6,760 bases of DNA, from NCBI GenBank assembly GCA_003476445.1, contig DMUF01000154.1, positions 1 through 6,760 on the forward strand, given 5' to 3'. The stretch comes from Gammaproteobacteria bacterium (GTDB lineage Bacteria > Pseudomonadota > Gammaproteobacteria > Pseudomonadales > Azotimanducaceae). Under the pieces are notes generated by a model that searched no databases, was not told the DNA's origin, and saw only the letters and a list, made by a program, of their open reading frames with translations. The position numbers were made by a program, and so were the translations under genes. Below are positions 1 to 6,019 of this stretch, in pieces (position 1 is the stretch's first letter; every line of letters starts with the position of its first letter).

Positions 1-722
1 CCCGTGATGGTGCGGTACTCGGCGCGCTCGAGCGGCGCGGCCGGGGTGGGGTGCTGCAACAGCACGCGCGACAGCTCCGCCGTCTCGCCGTAGGCGTGAC
101 CTGCCTGCAGGGCGGCCAGGTTCGCCGCCCGCAGCGCGCCTTCCGCGAAGCGCCGCTCGATCCAGCGCACCGTCGGGTCACGCGACTGATCGAACATCCA
201 CAGCATGAGCCCCAGCGCCCAGAAGTTCTTGCACCGGCCCGAGTCCTTCGACCCCAGCCCGAACGGCTTCACCGCCGCTTCCGTCAGCCCGGTGATGTCG
301 ATCCGAACCAGCTGAAAGTCCGACACGCTGCCGTCGTCGAGCGGGTTCGTCTCCAGATCCGCGCGCTTCAGCCGCTGTTCCGTGAATGCGCTCTCGTCCA
401 CCAGCACCAGCGCGCCCGGCGCCAGACCCTTCAGGTTCACCACCAGCGCCGCCGGGTTGAACGCAATCAGCACGTCCGGCGCGTCACCCGGGGTGGTCAC
501 CCGTTCGCCGCCGAACTGCAGCTGGAACGCCGATACCCCGTACCGCGTCCCCGCCGGCGCCCGGATCTCCGCCGGAAAGTCCGGCAGCGTCGCTACGTCA
601 TTTCCACCCAGTGCCGACGCCAGCGTGAACTGCTGCCCCTGCAGCTGAATCCCGTCTCCGGAATCCCCTGCAAATCGCACTACCCACGTCAGACGGTCTC
701 CGCTCGATTGCGTGCTTGTCAT
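1..722 (-). CDS. korA: 2-oxoacid:ferredoxin (acceptor) oxidoreductase, alpha subunit, KorA-like; 3' part missing
   Basis: Reading the minus strand from an ATG at 722 gives 240 uninterrupted codons to the left edge, so only the N-terminal part is present. Residues 17-32 (FAGDSGDGIQLQGQQF) and 48-66 (FPAEIRAPAGT, then YGVSAFQ) are hallmarks of the gamma domain that is fused to the N-terminus of the alpha subunit in KorA-type 2-oxoglutarate:ferredoxin oxidoreductases. KNFWALGLMLWMF near residue 180 is also typical of this family. The enzyme decarboxylates a 2-oxoacid (usually 2-oxoglutarate) to the acyl-CoA and reduces ferredoxin. The thiamine-binding beta subunit (korB) normally follows and would lie beyond the left edge. 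A GGGTGA about 6 nt before the ATG could serve as ribosome binding site. Codon choice leans to G-ending codons (GGG is the commonest Gly codon), unlike the GGC-rich transporter next door. The substrate (2-oxoglutarate, pyruvate or a branched 2-oxoacid) cannot be settled from this fragment. Confidence 0.9.
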   Translation of the reverse strand, partial: MTSTQSSGDRLTWVVRFAGDSGDGIQLQGQQFTLASALGGNDVATLPDFPAEIRAPAGTRYGVSAFQLQFGGERVTTPGDAPDVLIAFNPAALVVNLKGLAPGALVLVDESAFTEQRLKRADLETNPLDDGSVSDFQLVRIDITGLTEAAVKPFGLGSKDSGRCKNFWALGLMLWMFDQSRDPTVRWIERRFAEGALRAANLAALQAGHAYGETAELSRVLLQHPTPAAPLERAEYRTIT

Positions 723-860
723 CTCTTCACCCAATACAATGCTTGTGTCTCCGGCGCTGCTTACCCAGGGGGGGTACGCACCCGAGCCCGAGCATTGTAC
801 AAACCTGCACGCGTGAATGGTAATGCGACGGCGCCACGCGGCGGTGGGGGAAAACATCGA
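723..860. promoter_or_regulatory. Divergent control region between korA and the MFS gene, with nested inverted repeats
   Basis: This 138-bp gap separates two divergent genes and must hold both promoters. TACAATGCT at 735-743 is mirrored exactly by AGCATTGTA at 791-799. Nested between them is a second, imperfect inverted repeat: TGCTTACCC at 758-766 and GGGTACGCA at 772-780 (8 of 9 pairs). The two repeats share almost the same centre (about 767 and 769). Each outer arm contains TACAAT, which matches 5 of 6 bases of a sigma-70 -10 box, one arm facing each gene. For korA, TTACCA at 823-818 lies 18 nt upstream of the minus-strand TACAAT and is a weak -35 candidate. I found no good -35 for the plus-strand copy. 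The repeats are visible in the sequence; their role as promoters or operator is inference. Confidence 0.5.
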
Positions 861-2075
861 ATGTCCAATCAAACCGTCGCGTCCGCCGCGGCGCGCCTCG
901 ATCTTTCAGGCGCCCCGCTCTACGCGCTTACCGCCATGCTGCTACTCGCGTTTGCGGCGGTGGTGGCAATGCCGTTCAACATTTCCGGCATTGTGCAGTC
1001 CTTCGGCATCTCCAACGGCGCCGCCGGGCTGGTGGCAAGCACCGAGCTTGCTGCGATTTCACTGGCCTCCCTCTTCGTTGCCCGCGCGGCCGGCCGCCTG
1101 TCACCTCGACGCATCTACGCCGTTGGCATCAGCGCTATCGTCATCGCCAACCTGCTGACCGTATTCGCCAACGACATTCCGAGCATCATGGTGCTGCGCG
1201 CGATCGCGGGCCTCGGCGCCGGCAGCGTGACCGCCACGGTCATGTTCACCGCGGGACAAAGCACGGACCCGGAGCGGACCTTCGGCATCATCAACAGCTT
1301 CGTCGGCATCATGGGCATGGCGATGGCTCTGCTGCTGCCCCAGGCCCTGCTGCTGCCGCTCATCATCACAGATGCCGGACTGCAACCGTCCGACGGGCTC
1401 TACTTCACCTATCTGATTGCCGCCGTCATGGCGCTGCTGCTGGTGCGCTTTGTGCCCGTGCCGCCTAAGGCAGCAGACTCGGCTCCAGGCGCTCATAGCG
1501 GCGTATCGCGCGTGCCACGCAGCGGGTGGATCGCACTCTGGGGGCTCGGGGTCATCTTCTTCGGACATGGCACCCTTGGCATCTACATCGTAGAGCTCGG
1601 GCGTGACACCGGTCTGTCCGCTCAGACGATCGGCAACACCTTCGCGGCGGGCAGCCTCATCGGAATTGCTGCGCCGCTGATTGGCGGCTGGATCGGAGCG
1701 CGCTATCGCGCCGCGTTGCCGCTGACGGTGATGCTGGTTGCGATCGGCTTGTTTGCCGTGCTGCTTGCCAACACGCGGGCGGCGCTGGGTTTCTTCATCC
1801 TGGCACCCCTCTTTTCCGTGGCGCCCATGATGATGATTCCGATCGCGCTAGGCGTGCTTGCCCGCATCGATCGCAGCGGGCGCCTCACCGGATCTCATCC
1901 TGCGTTCGTGACGCTCGGCGGGGCGCTGGCGCCCATCGCGGGGGGTGCACTGCGCGACTGGTCCGGCGGCTTTGGTCTGACCGGTTGGTTTGTCGTGGGA
2001 ATGCTTGTGATCGGGGCGCTGCTCCTCGTTCGCGCGGTGCTCGCCGCAGACGCGAGCCGCAGCCCGTCGAGCTGA
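861..2075 (+). CDS. Major facilitator superfamily (MFS) transporter
   Basis: The protein is 404 aa and strongly hydrophobic, with about 12 predicted membrane segments near residues 20-42, 54-74, 85-103, 110-130, 140-169, 180-198, 223-244, 257-278, 286-303, 309-333, 348-364 and 374-395. A hydrophilic loop at about 199-221 splits the two halves, as is usual in MFS proteins. ARAAGRLSPRR at 74-84 sits in the loop 2-3 position of MFS motif A, and a conserved-looking R114 lies in segment 4. It should be an inner-membrane secondary carrier; the substrate is unknown. I chose the ATG at 861 because the hydrophobic core starts soon after it and a G-rich stretch lies about 10 nt upstream. The frame stays open far upstream, but that part is antisense to korA. 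A GTG at 813 is a less likely start. Its stop codon directly abuts that of the convergent acyl-CoA synthetase. Residues 156-166 contain a small LLLP duplication. Confidence 0.88.
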   Translation: MSNQTVASAAARLDLSGAPLYALTAMLLLAFAAVVAMPFNISGIVQSFGISNGAAGLVASTELAAISLASLFVARAAGRLSPRRIYAVGISAIVIANLLTVFANDIPSIMVLRAIAGLGAGSVTATVMFTAGQSTDPERTFGIINSFVGIMGMAMALLLPQALLLPLIITDAGLQPSDGLYFTYLIAAVMALLLVRFVPVPPKAADSAPGAHSGVSRVPRSGWIALWGLGVIFFGHGTLGIYIVELGRDTGLSAQTIGNTFAAGSLIGIAAPLIGGWIGARYRAALPLTVMLVAIGLFAVLLANTRAALGFFILAPLFSVAPMMMIPIALGVLARIDRSGRLTGSHPAFVTLGGALAPIAGGALRDWSGGFGLTGWFVVGMLVIGALLLVRAVLAADASRSPSS

Positions 2076-3632
2076 TCAGACGTTGCGCTCGCGCTCAGCC
2101 CAATACTGATCCCGAAGCGCGCGCTTCAGGATCTTGCCTGTCGGCGCTTTCGGCAGCGCATCAACAAAATCGACCGAGCGCGGCTTCTGGTAAGACGCCA
2201 GATGCTCACGCGCCACCGCAATGATCTCCTCCGCCGTGGCCCGCATGCCCGGCTTCAGAGCCACGATTGCTTTGACCGCTTCGCCCCATTCATCGTCCGG
2301 CACGCCAATGACCGCGGCTTCCAGAACCGCGGGGTGGCGGTGAATCGCATTCTCGACCTGAGCCGAGTAAATGTTCTCGCCGCCGGAGATGATCATGTCT
2401 TTCGCACGATCGACGATAAAGAGGTAACCGTCACTGTCCCAGGTCGCCAGATCACCGGTCCACATCCAGCCGTCGCGAAGCGTCTGCGCAGTCAGTTCCG
2501 GCCTGCCCCAATAGCCGAGCATGTTTGCTTCCGACCACACAATGATCTCGCCGACGGTACTGCCATCGCGCGGAACCGGCTGCCCCTGCGCGTCGACCAC
2601 GCGCACGCGCGTGATAAAACCTTCCCGTCCGCACGAGCGCAGGCGCTCCGGATGGTCGCCCGCCAGCGCGCGCGCGTGATCTTCCTGCGACAGGAAGGTC
2701 ATGGTCACGCCCTCGGTCTGTCCGTATCCCTGAATCAGGGTGCAGGGAAACGAAGCGAGCGCGGTGCGAATCATGGTCGCGGGCATCGGGCCGCCGCCGT
2801 ACTGGATATTGCGCAGGCTCGACAAATCGAAGCGAGCGAAATCCTCGACCGCGAGCATCCAGTTCAGCATCGTCGTGATGCCCAGAAAGGCGCTCACCCG
2901 CTCCCGCTCAATTACCTCGAGGGCGAGCCGCGGTTCGAAGTTGATGAGCACGAGCGGACACCCGTGCGCCAGATAGTTAAGCGCAAGCACCACCGGGATG
3001 TGGAACATCTGTCCGGTCATCATGTACACATCGGACGGCACGATGCGTTCAGCAACAGTCTGGTTCAACATGCCCATGTACAGGCTGTGGTGCGAATGCA
3101 GCACGCCCTTCGAGTCGCCGGTCGTACCCCCGGTATAGAGGATGAGGCAGGGGGCTTCGGCATCCGGCTGCATGGAGAGCGGTAATTCAGCACCGCTCGC
3201 GCGTGCCTTGAAGGCTGCATACCCCTCCGCAGTCTTGTCTTCGAAGCCAAGCAGCTGATTCACGCCGGCGCTCTGCCCAAGCGCCCTGGCCTCCGCCGCA
3301 AATTCGCCGCCGAAGAGGATCAAGCCCGGATCCGCGTCGCGCACGATGCGCTCGAGCTCGGGCACGCCGAGACGCCAGTTGAGCGGCACCGCGATAAGCC
3401 CGGCGCTCGCTGCAGCCAGCACCACCTCGACGAGCTCAACGCAGTTGCGCGCGAGAATCACCACACGATCGCCGCGGACGAGCCCGCCGGCGCTCAAAAA
3501 CCCGTTCGCGAGCCGGCGCACGGACTCATCCAGCTCTGCAAAGGTCACTCGGCGCCCCGAAGGAACATCCACGATCGCTTCTCGCGCTGGCGCAAGGGCA
3601 GCCCACTTAGCGGCAATGAGACCGAGATTCAC
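2076..3632 (-). CDS. AMP-forming acyl-CoA synthetase (acid:CoA ligase, ANL superfamily)
   Basis: The 518-aa product has the full set of ANL-superfamily motifs in order. The P-loop YTGGTTGDSKGV is at 166-177, YGQTE at 303-307, WTGDL at 391-395, the hinge region DRAKD at 408-412, GGENIYSAQVE at 417-427, and the catalytic lysine K500 in PTGKILKR. It is a complete, presumably active cytoplasmic ligase that converts a carboxylic acid, ATP and CoA to acyl-CoA, AMP and PPi. Similar proteins act on fatty, aromatic or steroid acids, so the substrate is open. I chose the GTG at 3632 because GAGGA lies 8 nt upstream and the protein then begins VNLGLIAAKW, a normal start for this family. An ATG at 3716 adds 28 residues (including RGERLSRVLWRQRACERN) that look like translated leader. 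The P-loop has Gly where most relatives have Ser (YTSGTTG), and Asp-Ser instead of x-Pro before the Lys. It is divergent from the nitroreductase gene. Confidence 0.93.
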   Translation of the reverse strand: MNLGLIAAKWAALAPAREAIVDVPSGRRVTFAELDESVRRLANGFLSAGGLVRGDRVVILARNCVELVEVVLAAASAGLIAVPLNWRLGVPELERIVRDADPGLILFGGEFAAEARALGQSAGVNQLLGFEDKTAEGYAAFKARASGAELPLSMQPDAEAPCLILYTGGTTGDSKGVLHSHHSLYMGMLNQTVAERIVPSDVYMMTGQMFHIPVVLALNYLAHGCPLVLINFEPRLALEVIERERVSAFLGITTMLNWMLAVEDFARFDLSSLRNIQYGGGPMPATMIRTALASFPCTLIQGYGQTEGVTMTFLSQEDHARALAGDHPERLRSCGREGFITRVRVVDAQGQPVPRDGSTVGEIIVWSEANMLGYWGRPELTAQTLRDGWMWTGDLATWDSDGYLFIVDRAKDMIISGGENIYSAQVENAIHRHPAVLEAAVIGVPDDEWGEAVKAIVALKPGMRATAEEIIAVAREHLASYQKPRSVDFVDALPKAPTGKILKRALRDQYWAERERNV

Positions 3633-3782
3633 GCTGGCATTCCTCAACTGGTAATTTCGCTCGCAGGCTCTCTGCCGCCACAGGACTCTCGACAGCCGTT
3701 CACCCCTCGGCTCCAATGTAACTTAAGAAGCCGGTGCGAACGAAGCATCGGTCTGTGACCCGGGAATCAACAGGAGTCCGCT
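3633..3782. promoter_or_regulatory. Divergent control region between the acyl-CoA synthetase and nitroreductase genes
   Basis: The 150-bp gap holds the promoters of two divergent genes. On the plus strand TCGACA at 3689-3694 (5 of 6 to the -35 consensus) stands 17 nt from TCCAAT at 3712-3717 (4 of 6 to the -10), a weak promoter candidate for the nitroreductase. A split inverted repeat, CGTTC at 3697-3701 and CGGC at 3708-3711 facing GCCG at 3730-3733 and GAACG at 3738-3742, overlaps this promoter and could be an operator. The spacers within the two arms differ (6 and 4 nt), which weakens that reading. AGGAG at 3772-3776, 6 nt before the nitroreductase ATG, is a clear ribosome binding site. 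On the minus strand GAGGA just upstream of 3632 serves the synthetase. Confidence 0.4.
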
Positions 3783-4379
3783 ATGGATACGCTCGAAGCC
3801 ATGAACAGCTGCATCGCCATGCGCTATCTGAAGCCCGATCCGCTGCCGCGTGATACCGTTCGTACACTTGTTCACGCGGCCACACGCGCCTCGAGCCCGG
3901 GTAACAGCCAGGGTTGGGAGTTCGTGATTATCGATGACGCGGGGTTAAAGGCAGACTTCGGAGCCGCGGTCGGCGCCGCCATGGCGCCCGTGTTCGCGCA
4001 TCGCCCAAGCGATCTTCCAGGGCCGCTCGAGCGCATGTACCGCGGCGCGGAGCATCTTGCGAGCCACTTTGCCAACGTGCCGGTCTGGATCCTGGGCTGC
4101 GGTCGAAAGGTCTATCCGCCGCAGGCACCACAGGACGTGTTCATGTACTCAACCATCTATCCGGCGGCACAGAACCTGATCGTGGCCGCCCGTGCGATGG
4201 GCATCGGCACCGCCTTTACCACATTCCACATGACCATCGAGCCCCTGCTGCGACAGCGGCTTAATTTGCCAGCGGAGGTCATACCCTGCGTGATGATCGC
4301 GGCAGGCTATCCGGAGCGCGCGTTCACCCCTGTGCGCCGACGCCCGGTGGACGAGGTGATGCATTGGAACGGGTGGTAA
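3783..4379 (+). CDS. Nitroreductase-family FMN-dependent oxidoreductase
   Basis: The 198-aa length fits the nitroreductase fold. Near the N-terminus MRYLKPDPLP (13-22) followed by ASSPGNSQGWEFVII (36-50) matches the family pattern of an FMN-phosphate-binding Arg followed by APSxxNxQPW. In the C-terminal half YPAAQNLIVAARAMGIGTAFTT (126-147) and AAGYPE (173-178) match the conserved helix and the IGYP-like segment, and the protein ends with RRPVDEVMHWNGW. Such homodimeric FMN enzymes use NAD(P)H to reduce nitro groups, quinones, enones or activated double bonds. The natural substrate is unknown. The usual N-terminal RRSxRxF is here CIAMRYL: the second Arg (R14) is kept and the first is missing. 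The start has an excellent AGGAG site 6 nt upstream. Divergence from an acyl-CoA synthetase suggests a reductive step on the same CoA-bound substrate, which is an inference. Confidence 0.88.
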   Translation: MDTLEAMNSCIAMRYLKPDPLPRDTVRTLVHAATRASSPGNSQGWEFVIIDDAGLKADFGAAVGAAMAPVFAHRPSDLPGPLERMYRGAEHLASHFANVPVWILGCGRKVYPPQAPQDVFMYSTIYPAAQNLIVAARAMGIGTAFTTFHMTIEPLLRQRLNLPAEVIPCVMIAAGYPERAFTPVRRRPVDEVMHWNGW

Positions 4380-4393
4380 GTGTCGCTATACCC

Positions 4394-4443
4394 AACACCC
4401 CGAACACGCCCGCCGTCAAACGACGGGCTACTCGGGTGTTTCG
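4394..4443 (+). terminator. Hairpin between convergent genes, candidate transcription terminator
   Basis: AACACCCCGA at 4394-4403 can pair with TCGGGTGTT at 4432-4440 with one bulged C. Inside it CCGTC (4413-4417) and GACGG (4422-4426) form a second stem with an AAAC loop. On the plus strand only three to four T follow, so it is a weak intrinsic terminator for the nitroreductase. On the minus strand no T-run follows, so termination of the SDR operon there would depend on the structure alone or on Rho. Its location, in the 79-bp gap between two convergent genes, supports a termination role. Confidence 0.55.
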
Positions 4444-4458
4444 CCATTGTCTGGAAGA

Positions 4459-5241
4459 CTAGTACTGCGCGGTACCGCCATCGACGCTCATAATCGCGCC
4501 CGTGATGCCGGACCCCGCATCGGAAGCGAGAAGCACGGCGAGCGCCGCAACCTCCTCGACCGTCACCGGACGCTGCAACGCGGAATCGCGCGAGAACATC
4601 GCGACCATCTCGTCGAACGTCATTCCCATGGTCTCAGCCGTGGCTGGGCCGTTACTGCGAATAATGTCGGTAATCACGAGCCCGGGACAGATCGCGTTCA
4701 CGGTGACACCTTCGGTACCCACCTCGCGCGCGACGGATTTGGTGAACCCGTTAATCGCATGCTTGGCCGCCGTGTAGGGCGTGAAGACTGCCTTGCCGTG
4801 TTTGCCCTCGACTGATGAGATGTTGATGACGCGGCCCCAGCGTGAGGGCAGCATGACCTTGAGAGCGCGCCGGGTTGCCCAGAAGGTGGAATAGAGATTC
4901 CACTTCATGACCCGATCCCACTCCTCGTCGGAGAGATTCACGATCGGCTGCAGATCAGTCGCACCGCCCGCATTGTTGACCAGAATATCGAGCCGGCCGA
5001 ATCGGGCGACGGCGGCGTCGACAAAGCCCTCCACCTCCGCCTGATTCGTGGCGTCTCCGGCCACGAACATTGCTCGATCGCCGGCACCCAGAGATGCCAC
5101 AGCAGCAGCACCTCGGTCGCGGCTGCGAGCCATGAGGGCAACGCTTGCGCCCTCAGCGAGCAACGCCGCAGCGATGCCGAGACCAATCCCCGCCGTGCCG
5201 CCGGTAATGGCGGCCACGCGTCCTTCAAGACCTGAGCTCAT
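4459..5241 (-). CDS. Classical short-chain dehydrogenase/reductase (SDR)
   Basis: The 260-aa protein is a textbook classical SDR. It has the glycine-rich cofactor motif TGGTAGIG at 13-20, NNAG at 89-92, and the tetrad N115, S143, Y156 and K160 (YTAAK). CPG at 185-187 and the C-terminal SVDGGTAQY complete the pattern. Basic residues R39 and R41 after the second beta strand, with no Asp there, point to NADP(H) rather than NAD(H). It oxidises a hydroxyl or reduces a ketone in the cytosol. The substrate is not readable; hydroxyacyl-CoA, cyclic alcohol or hydroxysteroid are all possible given the neighbours. It starts 10 nt after the stop of the PNPOx-like gene and has only a weak ribosome site, so translational coupling in a two-gene operon is likely. 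Confidence 0.93.
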   Translation of the reverse strand: MSSGLEGRVAAITGGTAGIGLGIAAALLAEGASVALMARSRDRGAAAVASLGAGDRAMFVAGDATNQAEVEGFVDAAVARFGRLDILVNNAGGATDLQPIVNLSDEEWDRVMKWNLYSTFWATRRALKVMLPSRWGRVINISSVEGKHGKAVFTPYTAAKHAINGFTKSVAREVGTEGVTVNAICPGLVITDIIRSNGPATAETMGMTFDEMVAMFSRDSALQRPVTVEEVAALAVLLASDAGSGITGAIMSVDGGTAQY

Positions 5242-5251
5242 GACCAGGCAC

Positions 5252-5845
5252 TCAACGCGGAGCCAGACCGCGGCGCGCGCGCTCGCGATTCATGCGCTCT
5301 TGATCGCTTTCGAGACGCGGCCCGAGGTCTTCATCAGCGATCGTGCCCGCCATGTGCATGCCCGCTGTGCGGCCGTTGTACATGATCTTCTTCACGGGCG
5401 AGATCGCGAGAATGGTGCGCAGCGGCGAGTCGAGCAGATTGTAGAAGAACTCTTCGCCGGCCTTGTTCTCGGGATTCAGTTTCTGCGACAGCGCTGTGTA
5501 GAACCAGTGGCGAGTCTCGGCGTCTTCGACAAACACGCCATGTCCCTTGAACGTGATGGCGCCCCGCGGCAGATCCTCGGAAGCACCTGCCGGATAGCCT
5601 GCACTGCTGACGACGACGGATACGCGATTGTCACGTCGAATCGCGGCGGCACGATGACGGTGCGACGCGAAGGTGATCCAGATCTTGCCGTCATGCCAGA
5701 CGAAAGCGTGGGTGACGCCCACCGGCCAACCGTCCTTGGTTGCCCAGTTCAGGACGCACTCATTCGAATTGTTGAGCATTGCGTCGATCTCGGCGTCCGT
5801 GAACGGATAGATCGAAACGATTTCGTGATCGTGAGTCTTTGCCAT
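5252..5845 (-). CDS. Pyridoxamine 5'-phosphate oxidase-family (flavin split-barrel) protein
   Basis: The product is 197 aa when started at the ATG at 5845, where AGGGGG lies 7 nt upstream. An upstream ATG at 6115 would run through the divergent intergenic region and antisense to homospermidine synthase, and is rejected. The N-terminal half, with strand pattern ECVLNWATKDGWPVGVTHAF (29-48), then GKIWITFASHRHRAAAIRRDNRVSVVV, is typical of PNPOx-like split-barrel proteins. The HRHRAAAIRRD stretch (62-72) sits where flavin-phosphate contacts usually lie. A second barrel segment AITFKGHGVFVED follows. Members bind FMN, F420 or haem and carry out varied reductions. A vitamin B6 role is unlikely because this is not a PdxH-type sequence. 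The charged C-terminal tail (RLESDQERMNRERARRGLAPR region) looks helical. First gene of an operon with the SDR; function unknown. Confidence 0.85.
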   Translation of the reverse strand: MAKTHDHEIVSIYPFTDAEIDAMLNNSNECVLNWATKDGWPVGVTHAFVWHDGKIWITFASHRHRAAAIRRDNRVSVVVSSAGYPAGASEDLPRGAITFKGHGVFVEDAETRHWFYTALSQKLNPENKAGEEFFYNLLDSPLRTILAISPVKKIMYNGRTAGMHMAGTIADEDLGPRLESDQERMNRERARRGLAPR

Positions 5846-6019
5846 GGTGATACCCCCTTCAGCACCGGTCAGTTGTGTCTTTCCGGGCCCTCCCGGCCCG
5901 CGCCGGAGGATAGACCATAAGTCGACTGTTGCGATACGGGTGAAGCCCACGACCCGATGCGACTGGCTTTCGCTGCTGATTTCCGTACGCTCCTCGGTCC
6001 TTGATGCGGCGGGCAGTCG
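5846..6019. promoter_or_regulatory. Divergent control region between the PNPOx/SDR operon and homospermidine synthase
   Basis: This 174-bp gap carries no gene that I can support. CGGGCC at 5884-5889 and GGCCCG at 5895-5900 form a 6-bp GC-only stem with a 5-nt loop, within about 55 nt upstream of the PNPOx-like start, so probably in its leader. AGTCGACT at 5920-5927 is a perfect 8-bp palindrome with partial flanking symmetry (CA and TG two bases further out), a possible operator. CGGGT at 5937-5941 and ACCCG at 5952-5956 form another short inverted repeat. I see no convincing -35/-10 pair on either strand, so the promoter positions are not assigned. Confidence 0.35.

Noticed and set aside
51..860. 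An open plus-strand frame that would extend the MFS protein by 270 residues.
   Set aside because: It is antisense to korA, the translation is Arg-, Gln- and His-rich without any recognisable domain, and the family-like hydrophobic protein begins at 861.
723..860. Possible mobile-element end or small RNA suggested by the inverted repeats.
   Set aside because: There is no transposase, no target duplication and no terminator-like T-run; placement between divergent starts favours promoter/operator function.
2202..3185. A 327-codon plus-strand open frame inside the synthetase gene.
   Set aside because: It is opposite a protein with all ANL motifs, and its translation is Arg- and His-rich low-quality sequence typical of the antisense of a high-GC gene.
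3633..3716. A 28-residue N-terminal extension of the acyl-CoA synthetase from the ATG at 3716.
   Set aside because: The GTG at 3632 has a well-placed GAGGA and gives the usual family N-terminus; the extension looks like untranslated leader.
5048..5920. A 290-codon plus-strand open frame across the SDR and PNPOx-like genes.
   Set aside because: It overlaps two well-supported minus-strand genes and shows no domain; a high-GC shadow.
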